Position numbers and translations under genes: made by a program. The notes under the pieces were generated by a model that was not told the DNA's origin, ran no database searches, and saw only the letters and a list, made by a program, of their open reading frames with translations. A stretch of 64,000 bases of DNA, taken from the NCBI RefSeq assembly GCF_900215505.1, contig NZ_LT907844.1, forward strand, positions 434,001 through 498,000, written 5' to 3'. How positions within the stretch are numbered: position 1 is the first letter of the stretch; each line of letters starts with the position of its first letter. The stretch comes from Cohaesibacter sp. ES.047. GTDB taxonomy: Bacteria; Pseudomonadota; Alphaproteobacteria; Rhizobiales; Cohaesibacteraceae. Positions 12,226 to 20,856 of the stretch are shown piece by piece.

Positions 12226-14025
12226 ATGTTTAGCGAATGCCTGAAAGCGCTGCCTGAGACATTTCAGGCCTTCAATCCCGCATGGCCCCTTTCCGGTGCT
12301 GAAAGCATTCGGGATCTCCCTCTCCCATACCGGCAAAAGCTTGCGCAGCGCGCGCAGGACTGTCTTGATGACTGGCCTGTCCTGACTGCCAGCCAATACA
12401 TGGACTTCACCCGCAACGGCAACCGGGCCCGCTTTGAAGCGGGCTATATGCAGCGCCGCCGCATGATCTGCGCCTTCGCCATGGCCGATCTCGCAAGTGG
12501 CACGGATGACTATCTGGATCATATCATTGATGGCGCGCTTTTGCTGTGTGAGGAAAGCGGCTGGCAACTGCCTGCTCACAACACTTATGTGCGCGACACA
12601 GCCTGCCTGCCCCTCCCCGATCCAAACCGACCCGTTGTCGATCTGTTTGCCGCGGAAACCGGCGCTCTGCTGGCGTTACTCCTTGCGCTTTTGGGCGAAA
12701 AATTCAGGAGCGTAAGCCCACAAATCAATGGCCGCATTACGGCGGAGCTGAACAAACGCATCATCACGCCCTACCTGACCGAGCATTTCTGGTGGATGGG
12801 CAACGGTGATGAGCCCATGTGCAACTGGACGGCATGGTGCACCCAGAATGTGCTCCTCACTGCCTTTTTGCTCCCCCTTGATCAGCAGACACGCCGAACG
12901 ATCGTGGAAAAGGCCGCCTATAGCCTCGACTGTTTCCTCAAGGATTATGGTCAGGACGGGGCTTGCGAGGAAGGCATCCTCTATTATCGCCATGCAGGCT
13001 TGTGCCTTTTCAACGCGCTCAATGTTCTTTGTCAGGTCGCACCTGATTGTTTCACCCCGCTCTGGCAGGAAGAGAAGATCCGCAACATCGCCGAATTCGC
13101 CATGCACATGCATGTGAGCGACGACCGCTACTTCAATTTCGCTGACTCGTCGGCCAAGGCCGGGTATTGCGGCGCGCGAGAGTATCTGTTCGGCAAGGCG
13201 GTCGCCTCCGGTGCTCTCGCAAGTTTCGCGCTGCAAAACTGGCAGCAGGATCCGGAGCCGGATCTACCCGAAGAAATCAACCTCTTCTATCGCTTTCAGA
13301 CCGCCTGCGCATTGGTAAGCCTCAACGACTTCATGGCAGAAAAGACGGACAAACTGGCGATTCCAGATCATTTCTACCCAAGCATCGGTCTGCTCACGGC
13401 AAGGGACAACCGCTTCGTGCTGGCCGTCAAGGCCGGGGATAATGGCGACAGTCATAACCACAATGATGTCGGCAGCTTCATTCTCTACAAGAACGACCAG
13501 CCCTTTCTCATCGATCTGGGCGTCGAGAGCTATACGGCCAAGACCTTTTCGGCGCGCCGTTACGAGATCTGGACCATGCAGTCCGGCTACCACAATCTGC
13601 CCTCTTTTGACGGCGTGGAGCAGCAGGACGGCGAGCGCTTCGCCGCGCGTGATGTGACTGTCGATTTTTCTAGGGACCACGCCAAAATCGTCATGGAGTT
13701 GGCGGGTGCCTACCCGGAAGAGGCAGGGCTCAAGCAGTACCGCCGTGACGTCCATTTCGCGAAAGGCGGCCCCATCACGATCATCGATCACCACCGAGGA
13801 ACCAAGGCCGCCACGCTGTCTCTGATGCTGGCATCCGAGCCAGAGGTTACCGACCGACAGGTGACAATCCCCGGATTGGGAACCATCGCGATCGAAGGAG
13901 CTGACAGGGCTGTTCTGGAAACACTTGCTATTGACGACCCATGGTTGCGCGCGGCCTGGCCGGCCACTCTTTATCGGCTGCTTCTGCCTCTCAACAGCGC
14001 AACCTTGCGTCTCACCATCGAATGA
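12226..14025 (+). CDS. heparinase II/III family polysaccharide lyase
   Basis: A 599-residue protein with the heparinase II/III layout: an alpha-helical toroid (about 40-370) with WWMGNGDEPMCNW and DGACEEGILYYRHAG, then a beta-sandwich from about 385 that opens with DNGDSHNHNDVGSF. The His and Asn residues of that SHNHND motif are typical of the family. The protein cleaves uronate-containing polysaccharide or oligosaccharide by beta-elimination, giving 4,5-unsaturated ends for the GH88 enzyme. I see no signal peptide, so it may act on imported oligosaccharides. Heparin, alginate, ulvan or another substrate cannot be told apart. It is translationally coupled to the next gene through ATGA. Confidence 0.85.
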   Translation: MFSECLKALPETFQAFNPAWPLSGAESIRDLPLPYRQKLAQRAQDCLDDWPVLTASQYMDFTRNGNRARFEAGYMQRRRMICAFAMADLASGTDDYLDHIIDGALLLCEESGWQLPAHNTYVRDTACLPLPDPNRPVVDLFAAETGALLALLLALLGEKFRSVSPQINGRITAELNKRIITPYLTEHFWWMGNGDEPMCNWTAWCTQNVLLTAFLLPLDQQTRRTIVEKAAYSLDCFLKDYGQDGACEEGILYYRHAGLCLFNALNVLCQVAPDCFTPLWQEEKIRNIAEFAMHMHVSDDRYFNFADSSAKAGYCGAREYLFGKAVASGALASFALQNWQQDPEPDLPEEINLFYRFQTACALVSLNDFMAEKTDKLAIPDHFYPSIGLLTARDNRFVLAVKAGDNGDSHNHNDVGSFILYKNDQPFLIDLGVESYTAKTFSARRYEIWTMQSGYHNLPSFDGVEQQDGERFAARDVTVDFSRDHAKIVMELAGAYPEEAGLKQYRRDVHFAKGGPITIIDHHRGTKAATLSLMLASEPEVTDRQVTIPGLGTIAIEGADRAVLETLAIDDPWLRAAWPATLYRLLLPLNSATLRLTIE

Positions 14026-14837
14026 ACAATGGGGACGAACCTTTGACTATCACCCTATCCGTACAGGACAAGGACGGCAACGAGAAGGCCCGGGCAACCG
14101 GCTTTGCAAGCGTTTGCCTTGTTTACGAACAAGCCTATCAGGAGGGTGATCTTCTGAAGGTGGAGACGGACGAGACCGGCGTTTTTCTTGACGTCACTCT
14201 TGACGAAAGCCTGCCGCCGGCGACGCTCTTCTTCAAGGAAAACAGCCTGCTGTTCCCGCTCCCTTCGGGCGAAAGGAGCGAATCCTATGCGCCAGCCGCT
14301 TTCAAGGGCGACACCCATCGCCTGATGGCCCGAACGGTCCCGGCAACCACCGTGGGTGGTTTGCGCAATCTGAGCCTGAATCCCTATGATCACGAGAGCA
14401 ACCATTCGGTTTTTCCGCACGCGACCGCCAATGTCGTGACCCGCGGCGAAGCGGCGTTTGCCGCAAGGAGCGCCATTGACGGCGAAATTGCCAACGACAA
14501 TCACGGCTTCTGGCCCTACACAAGTTGGGGCATAAATCAGGATCCGGAGGCAGCACTTGTCCTGCACTTTGGTCGGACGGTTCTGGTTAGCAGGATCGTC
14601 ATTTTCCTGCGAGCCGACTTCCCGCATGATGCCTGGTGGCAATCGGCCCGTCTCACGATGAGCGACGGATGGTCGACCATTGCAGACCTAACGAAATCGG
14701 GAGAAGGTCAAGTCATTGAGTTCGAACCGCGTTTGACGCAATCCCTGATGTTTGATCAGCTCATCAAGGCGGACGATCCATCCCCCTTTCCTGCCCTGAC
14801 GCAATTGGAAGCCTGGGGGTGCGAGGTCGACACCTAA
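14022..14837 (+). CDS. hypothetical protein, possible carbohydrate-binding fold
   Basis: A 271-residue protein whose ATG at 14022 overlaps the stop of the heparinase-like gene, so the two are translated together. The C-terminal half (about 110-265) has the pattern of a discoidin/galactose-binding beta-sandwich: a NVVTRGE-like opening, AIDGEIANDNHGFWPYTSWG and a closing LVLHFGRTVLVSRIVIFLR strand. The N-terminal part is beta-rich without a family I recognise. I see no signal peptide. It may bind the polysaccharide or assist the lyase; this is inference from context and fold pattern. Confidence 0.6.
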   Translation: MNNGDEPLTITLSVQDKDGNEKARATGFASVCLVYEQAYQEGDLLKVETDETGVFLDVTLDESLPPATLFFKENSLLFPLPSGERSESYAPAAFKGDTHRLMARTVPATTVGGLRNLSLNPYDHESNHSVFPHATANVVTRGEAAFAARSAIDGEIANDNHGFWPYTSWGINQDPEAALVLHFGRTVLVSRIVIFLRADFPHDAWWQSARLTMSDGWSTIADLTKSGEGQVIEFEPRLTQSLMFDQLIKADDPSPFPALTQLEAWGCEVDT

Positions 14838-14885
14838 AACAAGGCCAACCAGCGCAATCTATTCAGTTGTTGCATTTTATCCTAT

Positions 14886-14898
14886 CTTGTCATACAAG
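14886..14898. promoter_or_regulatory. candidate operator of the FCD-type GntR regulator
   Basis: Perfect palindrome CTTGT-CAT-ACAAG in an AT-rich stretch 69 bp before the regulator start. GntR/FCD proteins commonly bind such short dyads next to their own gene. Confidence 0.5.
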
Positions 14899-14966
14899 TT
14901 AGATTATAAATCAGCTACCCCCAGCACTTCTGACAATCCCTGCGCAGCTTTAAGCAGACAAATCCG

Positions 14967-15749
14967 ATGACCGACAACATGACCCAGGCAGAGATGATTG
15001 CCAGCCCGGCGAGAGACAAAGGCACCCTCGTCTTGCGTGTGAGCGATGCCATTCGCAATGATATCCTGCAGGGAAGTTATGCGATGGGAGACAAGTTGCC
15101 GAGTGAAGCCCAGCTGACTCGGGCCTTTGGTGTCTCCCGCACCGTCATCCGCGAAGCGATTGCCGCCCTGCGCTCCGATGGTCTTGTTGAAGCGCGGCAA
15201 GGGGCTGGGGTCTTCGTGCTGGATCCGATCAATTTCACATTCCAGCGCAACCGCATGAATGTGGACAAGGACCGTGTTTTCTCGTCACTGGAAGTGCTTG
15301 AAGCCCGCACGCCGCTGGAAATCGAAGCGGCAGGCCTTGCGGCCCTACGCCGGTCTCCCGCTCAGGAAGAAGAAATCTTCGAAAAGCATGCCGCTCTCAT
15401 CGGTTGCGCCAATGATGGCCAGCATTGGAGTGAAGCGGATATCGCGCTGCACATTGCCATCGCCAAGGCAACCAACAATCCGCTGTTTGCGACCTTTCTG
15501 GAGATGCAGGGCAACGCTGCCATTCCGCAAACCGGTCAGGAAAAGCAGCTTCAGGACGAGGACGAGGTTGCCTATCGCAATCTGCTGATCAAAGAGCATG
15601 AGCGGATCGTGATGGCCATTTCCAACAGAGATGAAACCGAGGCCCGCGAAGCCATGCGGGATCATCTCAAGGGCAGTCAGGAACGACATCGCAGCCTGTT
15701 GCGCAACGAGCGCATGCGCGTCGTGGCAAAGCTCCGCGGCGACAGCTGA
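14967..15749 (+). CDS. GntR family regulator with FCD domain
   Basis: A 260-residue regulator. The winged helix-turn-helix (about 12-80) has the typical LPSEAQLTRAFGVSRTVIREA, and the all-helical FCD ligand domain (about 95-235) follows. FCD regulators usually respond to sugar acids or other carboxylates, which suits the uronate theme of the locus. The ATG at 14967 is supported by the start of the conserved region; there is no strong Shine-Dalgarno. A 44-bp tandem duplication covers its last codons and stop (15711-15798). The gene ends before a bidirectional terminator. Confidence 0.88.
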   Translation: MTDNMTQAEMIASPARDKGTLVLRVSDAIRNDILQGSYAMGDKLPSEAQLTRAFGVSRTVIREAIAALRSDGLVEARQGAGVFVLDPINFTFQRNRMNVDKDRVFSSLEVLEARTPLEIEAAGLAALRRSPAQEEEIFEKHAALIGCANDGQHWSEADIALHIAIAKATNNPLFATFLEMQGNAAIPQTGQEKQLQDEDEVAYRNLLIKEHERIVMAISNRDETEAREAMRDHLKGSQERHRSLLRNERMRVVAKLRGDS

Positions 15750-15798
15750 TCCGGCGCATGCGCGTCGTGGCTAAACTCCGCGGCGACAGCTGATCCGG
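15711..15798. repeat. 44-bp tandem duplication over the 3' end of the GntR gene
   Basis: Two head-to-tail copies (15711-15754 and 15755-15798) differ at only two positions. Copy 1 carries the last codons and stop of the regulator gene; copy 2 repeats them outside the gene. The protein end is therefore unchanged. Confidence 0.9.
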
Positions 15799-15930
15799 TT
15801 ATGGCGCACAATCGTCTGGTCATAAGATAGAGACGCAACGCGGCCACTCGCACCGCAAATGCCCTCCCCCTTGAACGCCCTGAGACGTTTCAGAACGCAT
15901 CAGCTTGTCATTGGGATACAGACATAAAGA

Positions 15931-15955
15931 AACCGCCGCCCGTTGGGCGACGGTT
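15931..15955. terminator. bidirectional intrinsic terminator
   Basis: An 11-bp stem with one mismatch (arms AACCGCCGCCC and GGGCGACGGTT, loop GTT-like) lies between the converging GntR and RuBisCO-like genes. It is followed by TTTGTTGG on the plus strand and TTTCTTTATG on the minus strand, so it can serve both. Confidence 0.75.
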
Positions 15956-15980
15956 TTGTTGGTTAAAAAGACAGCCCTGA

Positions 15981-17108
15981 TCAGCTGTCGAGAGCGGTGC
16001 GCATCTGGTGGATGGCATCGCCGATCTTGTCGCCGAAGCGCAGCAGGCTGCCGCCCAGCAAATAGACGCAATCCTCGCCATAGAGCTTTTTCATATCGCC
16101 CAGTCGATCAAGGCTCATGCCGCCACCCGGACTTGGCAGGATCGAGCGGCCCAGCCCGTCTTCACTGTGGCAACGGGAGACGATCTCTTCGCATTCTCCA
16201 ATCGAGAAGCCGAACCGGCCCCCGTGATTGGGAAAGACCGAAATATCCGCACCGGCCAACCGCATCAAATCGCCAAACAGCATGCCGTGACCATAGCCGA
16301 ACTCGGGCGAGAGGACATAAGGCCCCAGATGGGATGGATGAGCCATGATTGGCAGTTTGAAATCGGGATCCTGCGCAAGGCGATTGATGGCATCAAAGCC
16401 GAGCAAACCGGGAATGAGCAAAACCCCGTGAGCGCCAGCTTCTTGCGCGTAGAGAGCAAGCTCGCGCACCTGATCCCCATGGCCGCCGATATTGGGCAGA
16501 TAGAGGGATTTGGTGGTTTCGCCTGCATCGCCCCGTTCAGCGTTGGACCGATTGACCGCATCGGCACACAGCTTCACACGCTCACGGAAGGGTGCGGCAT
16601 CCTGATTGGCAAGCCCGTGATCTTCCTTGACGATATCCGCACCGGCTCGCGCTGTCAGATAGCACAGCTTGGCCAGCTGCTCCGCCGAGGAGCCTTGGGG
16701 TTTGATCACCGGACAGACATAGCCGCCGGTTTTCCGTCCCGTCAGTTGGCGCAGGCCTTCCCGGCCATATTGTGCACCGGGGAACCGTGCCTTGATATCC
16801 TCATTGGGCGTGAAGGCAATGGCCTTCACCCCTTTGAGAATGGAGGCATTGCCCAGCACCACATTGAGCAGTTGGGGCAATTCGCGCCCGACCGCATCAA
16901 TATGGTAGCTGATGCGACCAAGCCACGTCGTTTCGGTTTCTGGTGTGACCGATTCAACGCGACCCAGAACGACATCTTCGATGTAGCCGCTTGGTACAAC
17001 ATCGCGGGGGATTTCGACCGTATCCTCAAGCGCGATATTGGCCGCCCGCCCTTCCGCGTCTGCCTGATCGTCGGCAAACAGGCGATAGGTTACCTCGAAC
17101 CGCTCCAT
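15981..17108 (-). CDS. RuBisCO-like protein (form IV)
   Basis: A 375-residue protein of the RuBisCO large-chain superfamily: an N-terminal alpha/beta domain (about 1-125) and a TIM barrel. Lys136 (IKPQG), Lys161 and Asp163 (in IVKEDHGLANQ) match active-site positions, but the carbamylation motif KxDE reads KEDH, the second lysine of KPK is Gln, and the loop-6 lysine is absent. It cannot be a CO2-fixing RuBisCO. Known form IV enzymes enolise or isomerise methylthio-pentulose phosphates, or decarboxylate oxo-isoapionate phosphate. The ATG at 17108 overlaps the transketolase C-subunit stop (TGATG), so the two are coupled. It is the last gene of a seven-gene operon. The reaction is unknown. Confidence 0.85.
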   Translation of the reverse strand: MERFEVTYRLFADDQADAEGRAANIALEDTVEIPRDVVPSGYIEDVVLGRVESVTPETETTWLGRISYHIDAVGRELPQLLNVVLGNASILKGVKAIAFTPNEDIKARFPGAQYGREGLRQLTGRKTGGYVCPVIKPQGSSAEQLAKLCYLTARAGADIVKEDHGLANQDAAPFRERVKLCADAVNRSNAERGDAGETTKSLYLPNIGGHGDQVRELALYAQEAGAHGVLLIPGLLGFDAINRLAQDPDFKLPIMAHPSHLGPYVLSPEFGYGHGMLFGDLMRLAGADISVFPNHGGRFGFSIGECEEIVSRCHSEDGLGRSILPSPGGGMSLDRLGDMKKLYGEDCVYLLGGSLLRFGDKIGDAIHQMRTALDS

Positions 17109-18112
17109 CAAAGCGCCTCCGCTTTTACCAGCGAATGCACGTCTTCGACGCGCGCAGCATCAAGATCTTCTTCCGAGATGCCAAAGCTCTGGCCCATCAG
17201 ATCCTCGACACCCCTGACCATCGCCAGAGCATCAAGCCCGTAAAAGCGCATCAGATAAGGCCGCGAACCGCCATGGGCATAGGTGTCTTTGAGGCCGAGA
17301 CGGATCAACCGTTTGCCAACGCCCGCATCCGCCATGGTTTCGGCCACCAGTGAGCCGATGCCGCCTTCGGTGACATGGTTCTCCAGCGTGATGACGCCAT
17401 GTTTCACCGAACCGATATGATCGAGCAAGGCTTTATGATCGAACGGCTTGATGGTGTGAAGGTGCAAATGGCGGATGGAAAGACCTGCCTTGGCAAGCGC
17501 CGAGCGTGCCCGCATGGCTTCCTCGGTGCAAATGCCCGCCGTGACGACAAGGATATCATCGCCTTTGGACAACTCGCGCATTTCGCCCACCTTGATGGGG
17601 GTATCAAACAGGCGGGGAACAGCCCCACGCAACACCCGGCACCAGACCGGACCGTCGATGCTATCAGCGGCTTCGCAGATGGTTTCCACCTCTGTCGCGT
17701 CGCCTGTCTCCAAAATGGTCATATTGGGGATGGAGCGCATGACCGAGATATCCTCGATGGACTGATGGGTCATCCCGCCCGGCGTGGTCACACCGGGAAG
17801 AAAGCCCATCAGTCGCACCTTTCTGCGGGGGTAGGCAATGGAGGCCATCAACTGGTCATAGGGGCGGCGATACATGAAGACGCCGAAGGTGTGAATGAAG
17901 GGGCGGAACCCGGCCAGACCCAGACCACCGGCAAAGCTGAGCATATTCTGCTCGGCCATACCCATGGAGATAAACTGGTCCGGATGCCGATCCCGGAAAC
18001 CATCCACCTCGCATGAGGAGGTCAGGTCTGCTGACAGACACAGAATGTCGGGATTGCCCGCCGCGTATTTTTCGAAGGCCGTCGCATAGGGACGACTTAC
18101 CATTTCAACCAT
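17108..18112 (-). CDS. transketolase C-terminal subunit
   Basis: A 334-residue protein covering the pyrimidine-binding (about 1-170) and C-terminal (about 195-320) domains of transketolase. The catalytic Glu that activates thiamine diphosphate is Glu54 in GMAEQNM. It needs the N-terminal subunit encoded just upstream to form an active enzyme. The ATG at 18112 follows AAGGAGG by a normal distance and lies 10 nt after the stop of that gene. Split transketolases occur in pentose/apulose and DXS-like side pathways; the apulose-4-phosphate transketolase of apiose catabolism is one example. The substrate here is unknown, but the gene context points to a dedicated, not housekeeping, role. Confidence 0.88.
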   Translation of the reverse strand: MVEMVSRPYATAFEKYAAGNPDILCLSADLTSSCEVDGFRDRHPDQFISMGMAEQNMLSFAGGLGLAGFRPFIHTFGVFMYRRPYDQLMASIAYPRRKVRLMGFLPGVTTPGGMTHQSIEDISVMRSIPNMTILETGDATEVETICEAADSIDGPVWCRVLRGAVPRLFDTPIKVGEMRELSKGDDILVVTAGICTEEAMRARSALAKAGLSIRHLHLHTIKPFDHKALLDHIGSVKHGVITLENHVTEGGIGSLVAETMADAGVGKRLIRLGLKDTYAHGGSRPYLMRFYGLDALAMVRGVEDLMGQSFGISEEDLDAARVEDVHSLVKAEAL

Positions 18113-18122
18113 TGTGACCTCC

Positions 18123-19049
18123 TTAGTGGGCGTAATCGATGGGATCGATGCCAAGGTCGGCAGCAATCGAGACATTGAAACGGGCCCGCTCGTCTTCGCT
18201 CTTGAAGCGGACATAGTGCAGGCGCGGGAAACGCTCTTCCAAAATCTTCATGGAATGGAAGGGCGAGGTGCGAGCCATGATGATGAGCGGTTTGCCTTCA
18301 TGAGGTTCTTCAGCAGCCTGCCGCATGGCATCCAGGTCATGACCGTCGATCTCGACACAGACCGCGCCGAAGTCGATCAGTTTGCGGCGGATGTCGCCCA
18401 CTTCCATGACCGAGGACATGGCGCCGTCGCATTGCTGTTCATTGACATCCATGATGGCGCACAGATTGTCGATGCCGTGGAACTGTGCCGCTTGCACCGC
18501 TTCCCATGTCTGGCCTTCCTCGACTTCACCATCGGACATGAAGACCCATGTCTTGCCCGTTTCGCCGCGCATTTTGCGGCCATAGGCAAGCCCTGCACCG
18601 GTGGACAGGCCAATGCCCAGCGTACCGTTGTGCACTTCCATTCCCGGGGAATGCTCCGCGCCGATCATCTCGACAGAGGAGCCGTCCTGGTTGAACATCT
18701 TCAGCCCTTCTTCATCCATACGCCCCACCTCGATGAGGGTAGCGTAAGCAACGAGCGCATAATGGGCTGGCGCGATGAAGAGACGATCAAACTCCGGTGT
18801 CGCCGGGCCGTTATAGCCTGCGCCCGTATGGTAATCGGGGTTGTCAGCAGACGGTACGCCGGCAAAAGGTTTCGGGATGGCTGGAAGCGTTGGGGCCCCC
18901 AGATTGAGCTGTTCGTTATAGAGCCACGCAAGCTGTTCGGCGGCGGAGCAGGCCTGAGAGAGATAGCCGCCATTGTTGCGGATCGAATGCTCGAACACCC
19001 GTCTGCGGATGCCCAGCGCGACCTCTGCGGTCGTCTTTTCGTTGCGCAT
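18123..19049 (-). CDS. transketolase N-terminal subunit
   Basis: A 308-residue thiamine-diphosphate-binding subunit. It has GYLSQACSAAE near residue 30, GTLGIGLSTGAGLA near 130 and the cofactor/Mg motif SDGEVEEGQTWEA ending in DVNEQQCDG (about 160-195). It corresponds to the PP domain of transketolase and pairs with the next gene. The ATG at 19049 is preceded by GAAGAGG; the longer frame upstream has no ribosome site. It lies 109 bp after the FucU/RbsD gene in the same operon. Confidence 0.88.
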   Translation of the reverse strand: MRNEKTTAEVALGIRRRVFEHSIRNNGGYLSQACSAAEQLAWLYNEQLNLGAPTLPAIPKPFAGVPSADNPDYHTGAGYNGPATPEFDRLFIAPAHYALVAYATLIEVGRMDEEGLKMFNQDGSSVEMIGAEHSPGMEVHNGTLGIGLSTGAGLAYGRKMRGETGKTWVFMSDGEVEEGQTWEAVQAAQFHGIDNLCAIMDVNEQQCDGAMSSVMEVGDIRRKLIDFGAVCVEIDGHDLDAMRQAAEEPHEGKPLIIMARTSPFHSMKILEERFPRLHYVRFKSEDERARFNVSIAADLGIDPIDYAH

Positions 19050-19158
19050 AGATAAACCTCTTCTTGTCGCGGCTGAGATAATCAGGCGCGGGGAAAATGT
19101 CGTGGGGGAGAAAGATTGAACGCAAGGCTCGTTCTGAAACGCGATCTGATGATGCGGA

Positions 19159-19599
19159 TCAGACGACACCCTTGCGCAGAATGAAGCAGCCGTAAGGTCG
19201 GGTTTCAGCGGTTCTCACAACGGCAAAGGTGGTCTTTGCATGGGCATAGAAGGCTTGCCGTTCGATACTGCCCAGAACACCATCGTCCGGCAGGCGTGGG
19301 GTAAGCACATCCCAGACATGTTGATGCACCTCGCCCACCGTATCCGGCTCGCCATCGATCTCCATGCGCAGGGCGCAGTAGTCGGTGAACCCGTCCAAAG
19401 GCATGAGGCTGGTGATCAGGGCGGCAGCGGCGGGACAATCCAGACCGGGCAGGTCAAGAACCTCAGGCACCACACAATGATGGGCGATGGACTCTGCGGG
19501 GAAATTTGCGTCTGCAATCACGATTTCGTCGCCATGCCCCATCCGCGCCAAACAGTGCAGAAGGGCGGGGGTCATGGATTTGTCAATTCCTATCAGCAT
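19159..19599 (-). CDS. FucU/RbsD family sugar mutarotase
   Basis: A 146-residue RbsD/FucU protein with the conserved opening LLHCLARMGHGDEIVIADANFP (the His of GHGD is the usual catalytic position) and the end motif AVVRTAETRPYGCFILRKG. Such proteins interconvert anomers or pyranose/furanose forms of a sugar after import. The preferred start is the ATG at 19599, nine nt after GAGGG; an in-frame ATG lies at 19608. Its position between the binding protein and the transketolase suggests that the imported ligand is a free reducing sugar. Confidence 0.85.
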   Translation of the reverse strand: MLIGIDKSMTPALLHCLARMGHGDEIVIADANFPAESIAHHCVVPEVLDLPGLDCPAAAALITSLMPLDGFTDYCALRMEIDGEPDTVGEVHQHVWDVLTPRLPDDGVLGSIERQAFYAHAKTTFAVVRTAETRPYGCFILRKGVV

Positions 19600-19670
19600 G
19601 GTCTGCATCCCTCGTTGTGAGATCCCGACCCCGGATCGCGAATGATCCGGGGTGGGGTGTTTAGTTGCGA

Positions 19671-20723
19671 TCAATCACGATTGGGCAAAGGCATCCAATC
19701 GGGAACAGATACATCAGCGTGAGCAAACTGCGGCATTTTCCTGCCCAGTTCATCCATATTCTTGATGTCGTTTTCCAACAGGAATTCCTGGGTGATCAGG
19801 GTTGGCGGAACAACAACTTCCTTGCCCGGATTTTCGCCGGCCAGCATCATGGCCAAGGTACGGACACAAACCTCACCCACAACCGAAGGGTTGGTGGCAA
19901 CGGTTGCTGCCCATGCGGAATCCGGCTCGCGCATCGCAGAGATATCAGCGGTGGAGACGTCTGCGGAATAGATCTTGATGTCCTGATTGAGGCCAGCTTC
20001 GTCAACGGCAATTTTTACGCCTTTGGCAAAGGCATCATAAGGGGCAAACATGACCGTGATGTCAGGATATCCCTGCAGAATGGAGCGGGCCTGGTTGGCA
20101 ACCGAGTTGGCAATCGGATTGTCCATGGTGCCGAACATCGCCGCTTCCTTGATGCCAGGATTGGCTTTCTTGGCATCTGTCCATGCAACATCACGACGAT
20201 CTAGCGGAGCGATACCGGGAACATACACATAGCCAGCGACAAACTCGTTGCCGTTGTCCTTGATGGCCTGTTCCAGAGCCAGTTTGCCAAGCATATAGTC
20301 GGACTGCTCGATCTGCGGGATTTTTTCATTCTGCACGTCGACATCAAAGGCAACAACCTTGATACCGGCTTCAACGGCCCGCTGAGCCGCGTCGCTCATG
20401 GCTTCGGTCAAGCCGTGCTGGATGATGATGCCATCAACACCCAATGCAATGGCCTGATCGACCATGTCTGCCTGAAGAGCGGCGTCCTGACGGCTGTCAA
20501 AGATGCGCAGATCCACGCCGATCGCTTCTGCCTGCTTTTCTGCGCCAGACAGATAGGCCTGGAAGAAGTCGCCGGTAGAGAGATAGCGAACCAGCGCGAT
20601 GGTGACATCACCGGGCTTGTCCAATGGAGCTGGCATATCGGCTGCAAAAGCAGGCTGGAAGCCGAAGCTTCCCACTGCGACCGTTGTGGCCAGAGCCAGT
20701 TTCATAAAGGTACGTCTCAGCAT
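19671..20723 (-). CDS. periplasmic sugar-binding protein (RbsB type)
   Basis: A 350-residue type I periplasmic-binding protein. A signal peptide runs over residues 1-27 (ending AFAAD); the mature protein has VTIALVRYLSTGDFFQAY and the alternating Rossmann-like lobes of the RbsB/XylF class. It feeds the permease and ATPase genes upstream. The ATG at 20723 follows GGGAGG by 7 nt. The 72-nt spacer to the FucU gene and the 133-nt gap to the permease gene are the only long spaces in the operon, which would allow a separate level of expression. The ligand is probably the sugar used by MtnK on the other strand. Confidence 0.88.
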   Translation of the reverse strand: MLRRTFMKLALATTVAVGSFGFQPAFAADMPAPLDKPGDVTIALVRYLSTGDFFQAYLSGAEKQAEAIGVDLRIFDSRQDAALQADMVDQAIALGVDGIIIQHGLTEAMSDAAQRAVEAGIKVVAFDVDVQNEKIPQIEQSDYMLGKLALEQAIKDNGNEFVAGYVYVPGIAPLDRRDVAWTDAKKANPGIKEAAMFGTMDNPIANSVANQARSILQGYPDITVMFAPYDAFAKGVKIAVDEAGLNQDIKIYSADVSTADISAMREPDSAWAATVATNPSVVGEVCVRTLAMMLAGENPGKEVVVPPTLITQEFLLENDIKNMDELGRKMPQFAHADVSVPDWMPLPNRD

Positions 20724-20856
20724 TGTGTATCCTCCCAGATGAATGAGACTTTTTCTAAATCCTGCCAACTTAAAGGGATCTCGTGTTGGCTGGATTGTGA
20801 CGGAGTGAGCTGTGATCTTATGCCGATTGTTTATTCATGACATAAGCGCACGAGCT

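Noticed and set aside
15981-17108. True RuBisCO large subunit with carbon fixation
   Set aside because: Loop-6 lysine, KPK second lysine and the Glu of KxDE are missing, and the protein is about 100 residues shorter.
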